DNA of 64,000 nt from Gammaproteobacteria bacterium (lineage in GTDB: Bacteria; Pseudomonadota; Gammaproteobacteria; CAIRSR01), in contig CAUYTY010000184.1 of assembly GCA_963575655.1 (NCBI GenBank), positions 1-64,000 of the forward strand, given 5' to 3'. Numbering within the stretch: the stretch's first letter is position 1; each line of letters opens with the position of its first letter. The translations under genes and the position numbers were made by a program. This document shows positions 8,255-17,853 of this stretch, in pieces. The notes under the pieces were generated by a model, which did not search any database, was not told where the DNA came from, and saw only the letters and a list, made by a program, of their open reading frames with translations.

Positions 8255-9016
8255 ATGGATAAAACACATAAAAGCGGCTTGAGCCGCCTAGTAGCTTGGT
8301 TTCGTCGCTCCGATGATGAGGATGCAGCCATCCCTACGGAAGTCTCGCGGTCTCAGTCACGGGTGCGCCGCCCTTCGCTAGTGGCGGATTCTACGCGTGC
8401 GGGGATCGCCCATGCGGATCGTCCGCATGCCGATCCGATGCATAAGGATCGTCCTCACGCTGATCCAATGCGCAAGGAACGCCCTCGTGCGGAACCTGTG
8501 CAAGTCGAGCATCCCGAAGGCAAGCAAGTGCCGGCTGAGCACGTGCATTCGGCGCCTCCCGTCCATGCGGAGCATGGACACGGGGAGGCAGTTCCCCTGG
8601 AGCACGGCTCCATGGCCCACGCGGACCATCGACATGGGAACGGACATGGACACGGGCATGGTCACCACGATGTGCTGGTGGCGAAGGGCACAGGAGGACG
8701 GCTGGAACTGCACGGAAATACCCTGCACCTGACCAAAGGGGGGCTTTTTGGTTTCTTCGTGACCCTACTTGGTCTCCACGGGGGACATGCCCACCAGACC
8801 ATCAGAGTCAGTGATATCTCCGCCATCGAGTTCGAGAAACACGGCGTATTTTTTCACTATGTACGCTTCTGCTATCCGGGCGCCCCGCGAGAGAGCGGCA
8901 ATCATCTGCATGACATGATGGCGGACAACGCCCTGCTGATGAGTGTGTTCGACAATCGTGGGCTCTACCGCATCAAGGAACGGATTGAGCAGTCCATGGA
9001 AGCAAAGACATCATGA
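8255..9016 (+). CDS. histidine-rich protein with PH-like C-terminal domain
   Basis: The 253-residue product has a basic amphipathic start (about 5-18), a low-complexity linker with repeated units such as RPHADPM (about 55-80) and a strongly His-rich run (about 94-138, with HGHGHGHH). A compact beta-rich domain follows (about 146-246), holding ELHGNTLHLTKGG, a hydrophobic turn GLFGFFVTLLGL and VSDISAIEFEKHG. This pattern looks like bacterial PH-type domains that bind membranes; the match is by eye only. The His run would bind Ni, Zn, Cu or Co. The stop codon overlaps the next ATG (ATGA), so translation is coupled to the gene at 9013. Confidence 0.6.
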   Translation: MDKTHKSGLSRLVAWFRRSDDEDAAIPTEVSRSQSRVRRPSLVADSTRAGIAHADRPHADPMHKDRPHADPMRKERPRAEPVQVEHPEGKQVPAEHVHSAPPVHAEHGHGEAVPLEHGSMAHADHRHGNGHGHGHGHHDVLVAKGTGGRLELHGNTLHLTKGGLFGFFVTLLGLHGGHAHQTIRVSDISAIEFEKHGVFFHYVRFCYPGAPRESGNHLHDMMADNALLMSVFDNRGLYRIKERIEQSMEAKTS

Positions 9017-10182
9017 GGCTGGCTCACCCCCTGCTGGCGATCGGGGTACTTGTCCTAGAGGCCCTGCTGATCTGGTGGGCGATAGCGCAGATGAGACCGA
9101 TGGAGGCCGCTGCAGGGGATGTGGCGATGGCCGCCGCTGTACCCGTTCCAGCGAAGCGGTGGGTGGTGTGGTACGGGGAGGATGGTCGAGTCCATCGGCA
9201 GCGGGTAGATGCCGACGCCTATGCCGAGTTACAGCACTCCCTGCACCAAGTGCGAGAGGAGGACCTCCACCGCCTGACGAGCCTCGTCGCTGAATATCTG
9301 CGCATTGATTTACAACCTGTCTTTGACGATCTCGCGACACGTCGAGATTCTTTCTTAGTTACCCTGTTTGATTTTGGTACCAGTAGCGCACTGCTGGGGG
9401 CTGCGTTGACTGCCGCCGAAAAAGCGCAGGAGGCCGCTGGTGAAAAAACACCGTTAGATTTAGTACGAGAGGCCGCTGCCGAAGAAGTGATCGACCGATT
9501 TCGTGCCCAGTTGATCGTCCCAGAGGCCACTTTGCGTGCGGTACGGGCTACTGCGGGGCGCTCGTTATCCCTATTGAGGCAAGACTTGCTGCAAGACTGC
9601 GACCGTTACGACCGAGCTTTTCGGAGTTTTGTTTTGGAATCAACCACTACCATGGAAACGCTGGACGCCAGTGCAGGTTGGCAGGTCGACATCGCCTGGC
9701 GGCCCGAGACCGCCACCTTCCGTTCTCTCTGCGCGGGATTGCGTCGTACCGATCCCGGTATCTACCTAGCAGAACCTCTCTTGCAAGAAATCTTCGCCAA
9801 CGCGGAGCCCCCTCTGCGGGGTGAGGCGTTGGATCTGGTCCGTCCCATTGCGGAAACCGCTCTAGAAATAACCAAATACGGTGAAGATACTGCTACGTCC
9901 TTCAGCAAATGGGGGTTACCCCGGAGCTGGGCGCATCCGCCCGCGGTGTTCATGAGTTACGTCGCCAATACGCGAGTTCTGGCGCGTCGGGTGGGTGAGC
10001 GGTTGGATGTGCGTCGTTCGCGTCCACGTTTTCGGGTGGTATTGCAACAAACCCTGGATGAACTTCAGGCCAGTTTTACGGATCGCCTAAAACGTATCTG
10101 TAACGAATTCATCATCGCCGAATTGGAGCGCATTGAATTGGGACTGGCGGCGCGTGGTGAAGGTGTATGGAGTACTCCGTGA
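9013..10182 (+). CDS. membrane-anchored helical protein of unknown function (family member 3)
   Basis: The 389-residue product has one N-terminal transmembrane helix (about 6-26) and then a long, mostly helical domain rich in Arg, Glu and Leu, most likely in the periplasm. LQPVFDD (100-106) and LFDFG (118-122) align with the protein at 6578. F163 and P170 followed by EATLRAVRA carry the motif shared across this locus. No known family is recognised. The ATG overlaps the stop of the His-rich gene by four bases, and its own end overlaps the next start by 16 bases, so the three are a coupled operon. Confidence 0.65.
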   Translation: MRLAHPLLAIGVLVLEALLIWWAIAQMRPMEAAAGDVAMAAAVPVPAKRWVVWYGEDGRVHRQRVDADAYAELQHSLHQVREEDLHRLTSLVAEYLRIDLQPVFDDLATRRDSFLVTLFDFGTSSALLGAALTAAEKAQEAAGEKTPLDLVREAAAEEVIDRFRAQLIVPEATLRAVRATAGRSLSLLRQDLLQDCDRYDRAFRSFVLESTTTMETLDASAGWQVDIAWRPETATFRSLCAGLRRTDPGIYLAEPLLQEIFANAEPPLRGEALDLVRPIAETALEITKYGEDTATSFSKWGLPRSWAHPPAVFMSYVANTRVLARRVGERLDVRRSRPRFRVVLQQTLDELQASFTDRLKRICNEFIIAELERIELGLAARGEGVWSTP

Positions 10183-11306
10183 GCGGTGATTGGCAAGACC
10201 ATCGCGTGTTGATGGCTTTGGCCAGCCTCGTACTCATGGGAGGGGTGATCGTCGCGGCTTTTAATATTTTGCCTTGGTTCCCAGGCAATCCTGATGCTGC
10301 CTACGTAACCCTAGGAAGCATCAATGCCTACGCAGGAGGGGGACCGGTCTTTGTTCTCGACGACGACCTTTTTCCTCATCAATGTGGTAAGGCCCACCTA
10401 ACCCCGACGGGTGGATTAGATCTCTTCGCGTATGCTGACCCGGTTTGCCGTAATGGTGTTGCCACGTTGCGCCCCTATTTGATGGCGGCGGATCTGAGGG
10501 TCCCTTGGGCAGTGGTACCCAAGCTTGAGCGCAAAGATCTGAGCCATCTAGCGGGTCAGGTCATCGCACAGTGGGAGGAGGTGGGCTACCGGCTCATCCA
10601 TAGCTCGTTCTTCGAACAATCCTATGCCCCAGTCATCAAAGACATCCTGCGTGGCGCTTTCCGTCAGGCATGGGTCTCCCCTGCCACTAGTCAGGCCCTG
10701 GCTCGAGCTGCGGAGACCTTCGACCGACGCCAGGTGGACCGCGTAATCGAGGGGATTATCCCGGTTTTCCTGGAAAAAGCGAAAAAGAACCTCTGGCAAA
10801 CCCTGCGTAGCTATACCGAGGCCGTACTTAGTGGCGAAGACAAGGCCAATCAGGACGCGATGGCGCAGCTCGGGGCTGAAGTATTTGCCGATCCACGGGT
10901 TCATGCCCATTTGGCACAGACCTTTCCGCCCCTTTTGACCAGCCGAGAGGTGATGATCGTCGGTGCGGTAATGGCGAAGGAGTCGGGAAAGGCCATCTTC
11001 GATGACTCTCGGACCTTGCCTCTGTTGGGTCGATTACTGACGGATCAGCACTTTCTAAGCCTTCAACCATTCTCAGTCGAGGCCGAACACCTCGTCCGAG
11101 TTTTACCGGTGCGCCTCATGCGGTTGCGTCATCGGCTCGACCATAATCCCCTGGCGACTTATGTGTTACGTGCTATGGTGCGTGCCCGTCGAGATTTTCT
11201 CGTCCTTTTGTTGAGCCCACAACAGGAACGGCAGTTAGCCGACAGCGATCTACCACCGGGACCCGCATTGAGAAGAATAGAGCCGCCAATCACTCCACGG
11301 CGATAA
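10167..11306 (+). CDS. membrane-anchored helical protein of unknown function (family member 4)
   Basis: The 379-residue product has one N-terminal transmembrane helix (about 13-36), an insertion with three cysteines (C73, C94 and nearby) typical of an oxidising compartment, then a long helical domain. F165 and P172 followed by ATSQALARA match the shared motif, with the Pro-helix one residue shorter than in the other three. The ATG start overlaps the previous gene; a GTG at 10179 giving a GTGA overlap is a good alternative because GGAG lies six bases before it. Function is unknown. Confidence 0.65.
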   Translation: MEYSVSGDWQDHRVLMALASLVLMGGVIVAAFNILPWFPGNPDAAYVTLGSINAYAGGGPVFVLDDDLFPHQCGKAHLTPTGGLDLFAYADPVCRNGVATLRPYLMAADLRVPWAVVPKLERKDLSHLAGQVIAQWEEVGYRLIHSSFFEQSYAPVIKDILRGAFRQAWVSPATSQALARAAETFDRRQVDRVIEGIIPVFLEKAKKNLWQTLRSYTEAVLSGEDKANQDAMAQLGAEVFADPRVHAHLAQTFPPLLTSREVMIVGAVMAKESGKAIFDDSRTLPLLGRLLTDQHFLSLQPFSVEAEHLVRVLPVRLMRLRHRLDHNPLATYVLRAMVRARRDFLVLLLSPQQERQLADSDLPPGPALRRIEPPITPRR

Positions 11307-11488
11307 TGTTGGGGGAGATTGAAAGAAGTCGACGGCAACCCACCGTAACCCAAAGTATCGAACTGCATCGTAGCGAGGAAGTCCTGTATTAGCCCCTTCA
11401 AAGGTGAACTGCGGGGAAAGCTCGATACTTAACTTGTGATTAAAAAACTCTCTCCTATCTTGGAGGCAGAGGTTTTTCGGAGACTTTG

Positions 11489-13021
11489 ATGAATGCCTCA
11501 CCGGGCCTCACTGTTGAGGGCCTTACAATCGTCACTCCCACGGGCAAGGTATTGGTGGAAGATGCCAAATTCAGCCTTGCTGAGGGTGCGGTGGTATTGC
11601 TGGTAGGACCAAGCGGCAGTGGCAAATCCACTATCATCAAACTCCTCAGCGGATTACTGGAGGACGAGGGAAAGCCATGGCACATCGAGGGCACACTGAT
11701 TCACGGTGGGCAAATCCATGACCTCGCTCACGAGCGTTGTGACATTGGGGGATTGGTATTTCAGAATTACGCCCTCTTCGATGACCTTACGGCGCAGGAA
11801 AATCTAGGTATCGCCCTGGATCATGCCGAGCATTCCGACCCGGCCCTGATGGAATATTTGCTGGATCTGCTCACCGATATTGAACCTCATCAGACCATCG
11901 CCTCTTCCAGCGGAGGACAGCGCCAGCGGCTTGCCATCGCACGGACTCTATTGGCCAACCGGCCGCTACTGTTGTTCGATGAGCCCAACTCTGGCCTCGA
12001 CCCGTCCACAGCCCAGCGCCTCGGGGTGCTCATCCAAGACCTGTGTCGGCGGATGGGACGACCGGCGTTGATCGTTGCACACCACGTAGACGACATCCTG
12101 CCACTGGCGGACGCTGTCTACCTGCTAGATGTCCGAACCCGGACGCTACGCCCCCTACCTCTCGACCGAGAAGCGGTCGATGAGGCATTGCTGGCCGTGG
12201 GAGAGGAGGAAGAAAAGGTAGTTTCTTCGCTAGAGGCAACATCGAAATCGTCAGCGTCGACTACATCGGAGATCACTGATCGTTGGCGTCGGCGTCTAAA
12301 GTCACATCCTCCCCAGCGTTGGTTTTTTCGCTACCTCCACGAATACTTCTGGATCCTTTGGGGTTCACCTTTGATGCTGCTCTATATTTTTTCCGGGGCA
12401 GCCATCGTAGGTTTCGTTACTCTGTGGTTCGGTTTCAACTACGAATTATTGGGTGACGCGATCCGCTCCTTTATCCACGATGAATCCTTGGCGGGTATAG
12501 GATTTATCGAGGGCTACATTGGAGTGCCTCTAATCACATGTATCCTCATGGTGGCACGCAACAATGCCATCATTACTGCGGATGTAGGAAATCGTGTCCT
12601 TTCTGCCCAGTTTCTAGCGATGCGCAATCTCCACATTCCGGGGCGGCGTTATCTTACGGCGGCGATATTAATCAATACTCTAGCAGGAACACTGGTATTG
12701 GTTAGTGCTTCGTTGGTGGTTGCGGGCTGGACCTCGTTCAAAACTTGGCAGTTTCTATTTAATGAACAACCTTTTGAACTGTGGCAAGAAAATTTCTTTC
12801 ACATACTATTGCGTGATTCAGCCGCTACTTGGCGTAACTTATTCTGGGTGGTGATGAAGATCTTGTTGAGTGGGGCTTGCGGTTCGTGGTTGGCGATCCG
12901 TGCCGGATTTTCTCGTAAAAATTCGGTGATCGCCGTGAATTACGCTATTGCTCGTTCCATCGTCATGGGAGTAACGGTAACCCTGCTGATCCATGCAGGT
13001 ATTGCCGTGATGGTGTACTAA
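11489..13021 (+). CDS. MlaF-MlaE fusion: ABC ATPase joined to lipid-type permease
   Basis: The 510-residue product begins with a complete ABC ATPase: Walker A GPSGSGKST (about 40-48), Q-loop VFQNY, signature SSSGGQRQRLA (139-149), Walker B LLLFDEPNSGLD and an H-loop with AHH. After a Ser/Glu-rich linker (about 238-262) comes a permease of the MlaE type (about 280-510) with the conserved core region GVPLITCILMVARNNAI and TADVGNR and a closing helical pair typical of MlaE. MlaFE moves phospholipids between the membranes, normally from two genes and with an MCE protein MlaD. Here both are one chain and no MCE gene is seen. The ATG is preceded by GGAG at good spacing. Confidence 0.8.
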   Translation: MNASPGLTVEGLTIVTPTGKVLVEDAKFSLAEGAVVLLVGPSGSGKSTIIKLLSGLLEDEGKPWHIEGTLIHGGQIHDLAHERCDIGGLVFQNYALFDDLTAQENLGIALDHAEHSDPALMEYLLDLLTDIEPHQTIASSSGGQRQRLAIARTLLANRPLLLFDEPNSGLDPSTAQRLGVLIQDLCRRMGRPALIVAHHVDDILPLADAVYLLDVRTRTLRPLPLDREAVDEALLAVGEEEEKVVSSLEATSKSSASTTSEITDRWRRRLKSHPPQRWFFRYLHEYFWILWGSPLMLLYIFSGAAIVGFVTLWFGFNYELLGDAIRSFIHDESLAGIGFIEGYIGVPLITCILMVARNNAIITADVGNRVLSAQFLAMRNLHIPGRRYLTAAILINTLAGTLVLVSASLVVAGWTSFKTWQFLFNEQPFELWQENFFHILLRDSAATWRNLFWVVMKILLSGACGSWLAIRAGFSRKNSVIAVNYAIARSIVMGVTVTLLIHAGIAVMVY

Positions 13022-13247
13022 TGGCTTTATTAACAATAACTTGGGTTGTTCGCACGTAACCGTTTATACCTCCAGATTCTGATGTGCTTTATCTGGGCTC
13101 TGGCGAGGTGAGCGGTTACACTCGCGCATAACAACTTGTAACGCTTGGATAGTTAGTTTCAGTTCATCGCCACCCCGTGGCGGTGATCCTTGGGGACACT
13201 CTATACTTGCGCCTTCTTGCATTCCGGGCTGTGGCCACGAGGTGGTA

Positions 13248-14435
13248 GTGGAGGACAATAGACTCAAGCATCGTTTGGTAGGGGCCACCGTGCTCGTTGC
13301 CCTAGGGGTGGTGTTCTTTCCCTTGTGGTTGGATATGCGTCCTGGTCCGGGTACTCGCCTGGAGAAGACCAACATCCCTGCCAGACCCCAGTGGCACTTC
13401 TTCAAGTCGGAGGAGGCGGAGCATCAAGCGATCGTTCCGCCACAACAGGTAACTGCGCCGGAATCCTCCGCTACGGCAGACGCATCTGTAGAGACGCCTC
13501 CCGCCGCCACTCCAGAATCGTCTACCCCAGCGGAAGAGCAACCTCCTTCCGTATCGGCCAAGGCGCAGCCTCCGCCCCCTCCTTCGTCGTCACCGCGATC
13601 CGCTGGCACCTATATCACCGGAATCAAGGAGGGTATTTCCCTCTATGGTGTATTTGCTAAGGCCAACCTAGGGGCCGATCAGGTGCGGGCATTGCTCAGA
13701 TTAGGGACGCCGGTAAAAAGCCTGGAAGCTCTTCAGTCCGGGCGCAACCTGTGGATCAAGGCGGGTCCTCAAAAGGAACTCCAGGAACTGATCTACTACG
13801 GCCCTGGGCACAAGGTATTCGCACACGTGATACGTCGTGGCGGACATCTGCAAATGGCCGATTCTGCCTCTGCGATTCGCACGTTAACGGATCAAGGCGA
13901 CGCTACGGCGGAACGAGTTACGCCCGAGGTCGCAGAACGACCGGCTCCAGCGGTGACTCAGGCCCGCCAACCGGTTGCTCCGCCAATTTCTCGCACCACT
14001 CCTGCTAAACCATCGACCAGCCCCCAAGAGGCTGCTCGCCGCTCCCCTCCGGAAACGGTCCGTCCTCTCGCAGAGACACGTCGGACAGAAGCTCTGCCGC
14101 CCACGCCACCGTTGGCGCCCGTGGTACGCCCGCAGGAACCCAGTTACCTCCCAACACACACCGCGCCGCTGCCGCCGCCATCTCATCCAAGTGCCACTGC
14201 CGGTGCCTGGGTGGTCCAGATTGCGAGCCTCAAACGCGAAGAGAGCGCCCGTGCCCTTCGTGACAATTTGCGCAGTAAGGGGTTCCCTGCCTTTCTGGAG
14301 AGTCTCTATGACGGCCCCAACAAACAGTGGCGGGTACGTGTCGGACCTAGTACGGAACGTTCGGAAGTAGATAGCCTACGAACTCGTTTAGAGCGAGATG
14401 CCCACCTGCCCGGCCAGGTGTTGCCGTATCCTTAG
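13248..14435 (+). CDS. dedD: DedD-like SPOR-domain cell-division protein
   Basis: The product has a short cytoplasmic start, one membrane helix (LVGATVLVALGVVFFPLWL), a long Pro/Ala/Ser-rich periplasmic linker, and a C-terminal SPOR domain (WVVQIASL near the start, then FPAFLES and WRVRVGP). SPOR domains bind denuded glycan strands at the division septum. The GTG at 13248 is chosen because GAGG lies five bases before it; a GTG at 13242 is also in frame. The order dedD-cvpA-purF is the usual gammaproteobacterial order, but folC and accD, which normally precede dedD, are absent. Confidence 0.85.
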   Translation: MEDNRLKHRLVGATVLVALGVVFFPLWLDMRPGPGTRLEKTNIPARPQWHFFKSEEAEHQAIVPPQQVTAPESSATADASVETPPAATPESSTPAEEQPPSVSAKAQPPPPPSSSPRSAGTYITGIKEGISLYGVFAKANLGADQVRALLRLGTPVKSLEALQSGRNLWIKAGPQKELQELIYYGPGHKVFAHVIRRGGHLQMADSASAIRTLTDQGDATAERVTPEVAERPAPAVTQARQPVAPPISRTTPAKPSTSPQEAARRSPPETVRPLAETRRTEALPPTPPLAPVVRPQEPSYLPTHTAPLPPPSHPSATAGAWVVQIASLKREESARALRDNLRSKGFPAFLESLYDGPNKQWRVRVGPSTERSEVDSLRTRLERDAHLPGQVLPYP

Positions 14436-14448
14436 CGGAATGACTTCC

Positions 14449-14943
14449 ATGAATTTGCTTGATTACGCTATTTTTGGCTTTATTGTATTTTCCACCCTCA
14501 TTGGTCTATATCGCGGATTGGTGCGGGAGATATTGTCCATTGTCGCATTGGGCGCATCCTTTTGGGTCGCATTCGTGTTCAATGACGATGTCGCAGCGAT
14601 GCTCCAGAATTACATCACGCTCCCTTCCATGCGCCAAGTTGCAGCCTTTGCCGTACTATTTTTTGTCATGTTGTTGGCGATGGCGCTACTGAATTACATT
14701 TTGGTCACAGTAATATCCTTGACCGATATGAGTGGTACGGATCGTTTACTAGGAATGCTTTTCGGAGTGGCGCGGGGGGTAGTCATGATCGTGGTATTAG
14801 TTTTTCTGGTAGGGTTTACCCCCTTCCCCAAGGATCCCTGGTGGAAAGATTCACAGGCGATTATTCAATTCCAGGATATGGCGCATTGGAGTTGTCAATT
14901 CCTGCCCTTAGAACTACACAAACTCAACGTTTTCTGTAGCTAG
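14449..14943 (+). CDS. cvpA: CvpA family membrane protein
   Basis: The product of about 164 residues has four membrane helices and opens with [19 protein letters not shown], followed by RGLVREILS, closely matching the start of CvpA (colicin V production). CvpA is an inner-membrane protein needed in some species for envelope integrity under bile stress. The ATG at 14449 is chosen because it matches the family start; an ATG at 14440 is in frame just after the dedD stop. The gene lies between dedD and purF as usual. Confidence 0.85.
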   Translation: MNLLDYAIFGFIVFSTLIGLYRGLVREILSIVALGASFWVAFVFNDDVAAMLQNYITLPSMRQVAAFAVLFFVMLLAMALLNYILVTVISLTDMSGTDRLLGMLFGVARGVVMIVVLVFLVGFTPFPKDPWWKDSQAIIQFQDMAHWSCQFLPLELHKLNVFCS

Positions 14944-14953
14944 GAAGCCGTTT

Positions 14954-16468
14954 ATGTGCGGTATCGTGGGAATTGTCGCCCGACAACCAGTGAACCAGGC
15001 CCTCTATGATGGCCTGACCACCCTCCAGCACCGTGGGCAGGATGCTGCCGGCATTGTTACTTATGCTGACGATCGTCTGTTCTTACGTAAGAACACGGGA
15101 TTGACGCGCGATGTGTTTCACACTCGACACATGATCCGTCTACGGGGTACTTTGGGCATCGGTCATGTACGCTATCCCACCGCGGGTTGTTCCAGCGCCG
15201 CCGAGGCGCAGCCCTTTTATGTTAATTCTCCCTACGGTATTGCCCTAGCCCACAACGGCAATCTGACCAACGCCGAAGAACTCAAGCGTGATCTGTTTCG
15301 GGAAGACCTCCGCCATCTAAATACCGATTCGGACTCCGAGGTGCTGCTCAATATCTTTGCTCACGAATTACACTCTGCCGGTAAAGGCAAACTGCGTATT
15401 GACGAGCAGGACATCTTTGATGCTGTGCGGCGAGTCCATCAGCGTATTCGCGGTGCCTATGCGGTAGTTGCGATGATCATCGGTTATGGAATCATCGCCT
15501 TTCGCGATCCTTATGGTATTCGTCCCTTGATCTTTGGGCAGCGCGACACCCCCGACGGACCGGAGTGGATTATTGCCTCGGAGAGCGTGGTCATCGATGC
15601 GTTGGGCTACCAAAAGGGGCGCGACGTGCAACCCGGAGAGGCCATATTCGTGACGGCCAACGGTGAATTCCATGCCCGTCAGTGCGCAGAGAATACAATT
15701 ACTGCGCCGTGTATCTTCGAATATGTCTACTTTGCCCGCCCGGATTCGATCATGGATGGCATCTCGGTGTACAAGGCGCGGTTGCGAATGGGTGTTAACC
15801 TTGCCCACAAGATCCTGCGGATACGTCCTCAACACGATATCGATGTCGTGATTCCCATCCCTGATACCAGTCGTACCGCAGCTCTACAGCTTGCCTATGA
15901 ATTGCGGGTGGTCTATCGCGAGGGTTTCATCAAGAATCGCTACATTGGACGTACTTTCATTATGCCCGGACAAAAGGAACGCTCCCGTTCGGTGCGTCAG
16001 AAACTCAATGCTATCGACCTGGAATTCCGTGACAAGAATGTCCTGTTGGTGGACGATTCCATTGTGCGCGGTACCACTTCTGCCCAAATTATCCAAATGG
16101 CCCGAGACGCGGGAGCGCGTAAGGTTTATTTTGCCTCTGCTGCCCCTCCGGTACGTTATCCCAACGTCTACGGTATCGATATGCCTTCTTCCGATGAACT
16201 GGTGGCCTATGGGCGCACCGAGGAAGAAGTGGCAACACTAATCGGGGCTGACTGGCTGATCTATCAAGATCTCGACGATCTTGTTTCAGCCGTGGGAAGG
16301 GGGAATCCTGCCATTACTCGCTTCGACACCTCCTGTTTTACCGGTAACTATGTAACCGGTGACGTAACGGCAGAGTACCTGACCCAAATATCAGACATAC
16401 GTTCCGATAGTGCCAAACAGCAACGGGAAGGCGCTAATAAGATGAACGACTTGGTAACTAAGCCCTGA
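14954..16468 (+). CDS. purF: amidophosphoribosyltransferase
   Basis: The 504-residue enzyme makes phosphoribosylamine from PRPP and glutamine, the first committed step of purine synthesis. The chain begins MCGIVGI, so the nucleophile Cys2 is present after Met removal. The glutaminase domain ([19 protein letters not shown]) fills the first half. The phosphoribosyltransferase domain carries the PRPP loop [14 protein letters not shown] near residue 366. The length matches E. coli PurF (505). It lies 10 bases after cvpA and is probably co-transcribed with it. Confidence 0.97.
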   Translation: MCGIVGIVARQPVNQALYDGLTTLQHRGQDAAGIVTYADDRLFLRKNTGLTRDVFHTRHMIRLRGTLGIGHVRYPTAGCSSAAEAQPFYVNSPYGIALAHNGNLTNAEELKRDLFREDLRHLNTDSDSEVLLNIFAHELHSAGKGKLRIDEQDIFDAVRRVHQRIRGAYAVVAMIIGYGIIAFRDPYGIRPLIFGQRDTPDGPEWIIASESVVIDALGYQKGRDVQPGEAIFVTANGEFHARQCAENTITAPCIFEYVYFARPDSIMDGISVYKARLRMGVNLAHKILRIRPQHDIDVVIPIPDTSRTAALQLAYELRVVYREGFIKNRYIGRTFIMPGQKERSRSVRQKLNAIDLEFRDKNVLLVDDSIVRGTTSAQIIQMARDAGARKVYFASAAPPVRYPNVYGIDMPSSDELVAYGRTEEEVATLIGADWLIYQDLDDLVSAVGRGNPAITRFDTSCFTGNYVTGDVTAEYLTQISDIRSDSAKQQREGANKMNDLVTKP

Positions 16469-16588
16469 AAAGTCACATTAGCAAATCACCAATTCTGTAA
16501 CCAACGCACAGATTAATATGGCTTAGTTATTCTTTTTTACGCCCTAAATGCCTAGCATGTTACGGTATCCTGTTTCTGTATATCTTGT

Positions 16589-16695
16589 AGCGCGTAGATT
16601 GGGCTGAACGTTTTTTCGCGAAGCCCAACTTCGAAACAATAAGCAATTCTCGGGAAGTGATGTTGGGCTTTCTTCGTCAGCCCAACCTACGCGCT
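16589..16695. repeat. 107-base inverted-repeat element (family C), full copy
   Basis: The ends AGCGCGTAGATTGGGCTGA and its complement with one change bound the element. Inside are further copies of GCCCAA/TTGGGC that allow a branched hairpin. A second full copy of nearly the same length lies at 28412-28517, and a left half at about 16829. Confidence 0.75.
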
Positions 16696-16828
16696 AACTG
16701 ACGCTACCGTTATGTGGGCAGAGGAATTTCCACTCATGGGGGCAAATTGTGAGATACCTCATACGGGAACCCACAAACCAGCCAGAACTTGCAGAGCAAC
16801 TATTTTCTCATCCCAATTGAGGTCAGCA

Positions 16829-16890
16829 CGTAGGTTGAGTTGAGCATCTTTTTGCGAAGCCCAATGGCGGTTTCGCCCTAGAAACTCGAA
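16829..16890. repeat. partial copy of the family C element
   Basis: The stretch starts AGCACGTAGGTTGAGTTGAG and keeps the GCGAAGCCCAA inner motif, but the right end is missing. Confidence 0.5.
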
Positions 16891-16963
16891 ACCCGCCTTG
16901 TCATCGCTGCCCCCCCCCAGTACCATGCAGCGTTACCTTACATTTCTGCGGAGTAACGACATA

Positions 16964-17839
16964 ATGTTCCATGGCAGTATGGTTGCCATCGTGACCCCCA
17001 TGGGGGCAGATGGTGCTGTTGACTACGAGGTCCTGCGGCGGTTGGTCGAGCGTCATATCGAACAGGGAACCAACGCCATTATCGCGGTGGGTACCACCGG
17101 GGAATCTCCAACTCTTACCATGGAAGAACACGGTGAAGTCATCCGTACCGTGGTGGAGCAGTGTCGAGGCCGGATACCGGTCATCGCGGGTACTGGCTCC
17201 AACTCTACGCGCGAGGCCATCGAACTGACCCGGTACGCATACGAGGTGCACGCCGATGCCTGTTTATTGGTAACGCCCTACTACAACAAGCCAACGCAGG
17301 AAGGGCTGTACCAGCACTTCAAGGCCTGTGCCGAGGCCGTCCCCGTGCCTCAGATCCTCTACAACGTCCCAGGCCGCACGGCGGTAGACCTACTCCCCGA
17401 AACGGTGGCGCGGCTCTCTCACGTCGCCAATATCGTTGGCATCAAGGAGGCTACCGGGAAGCTGGAACGAGTCACCGCGATTCGGGAACTTTGCGACGAC
17501 CGCTTGGATATCTACAGCGGCGACGACGCCACGGCGTGCGAAGCCATATTATTGGGGGCTAAGGGCGATATCTCGGTGACAGCCAATGTCGCGCCACGCC
17601 TGATGCAGGAGATGTGTGCCCTTGCCCTCGCGGGTAACCGCGAACAAGCTGCGGCGATTGATGCGCGACTTGCCCCGCTTCACAAGCATTTATTTGTTGA
17701 GGCGAATCCGATCCCGGTCAAGTGGGCTCTCCATGAATTGGGGATCATCCCACCGGGTATTCGTCTACCGCTCACTGTTCTCTCCGAACATCACCACGAA
17801 ACTATTCGCTCCGCCCTTCGTGCGGCCGGCGTGTTTTGA
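16964..17839 (+). CDS. dapA: 4-hydroxy-tetrahydrodipicolinate synthase
   Basis: The enzyme condenses aspartate semialdehyde with pyruvate in lysine and meso-diaminopimelate synthesis. From the ATG at 16964 the chain reads [13 protein letters not shown], which matches E. coli DapA, and is 291 residues long against 292. The substrate-binding GTTGES, the Tyr of YYNKPTQEG and ILYNVPGRT, and the Schiff-base lysine of IVGIKEATG are all present. Upstream in-frame ATG codons would add a non-family leader. bamC follows after 14 bases, as in many gammaproteobacteria. Confidence 0.96.
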   Translation: MFHGSMVAIVTPMGADGAVDYEVLRRLVERHIEQGTNAIIAVGTTGESPTLTMEEHGEVIRTVVEQCRGRIPVIAGTGSNSTREAIELTRYAYEVHADACLLVTPYYNKPTQEGLYQHFKACAEAVPVPQILYNVPGRTAVDLLPETVARLSHVANIVGIKEATGKLERVTAIRELCDDRLDIYSGDDATACEAILLGAKGDISVTANVAPRLMQEMCALALAGNREQAAAIDARLAPLHKHLFVEANPIPVKWALHELGIIPPGIRLPLTVLSEHHHETIRSALRAAGVF

Positions 17840-17853
17840 CCGGAAACCTTCCC

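Larger units (their letters stand above)
16469..16963. other. intergenic region with palindromic repeats
   Basis: About 495 bases between purF and dapA. It holds one full and one partial copy of a 107-base inverted-repeat element (16589-16695 and about 16829-16890). No gene is recognised. Confidence 0.5.

Noticed and set aside
8378-8728. Met-rich leftward frame opposite the His-rich gene
   Set aside because: The Met and Arg richness is simply the antisense of the His/Asp/Gly repeats.
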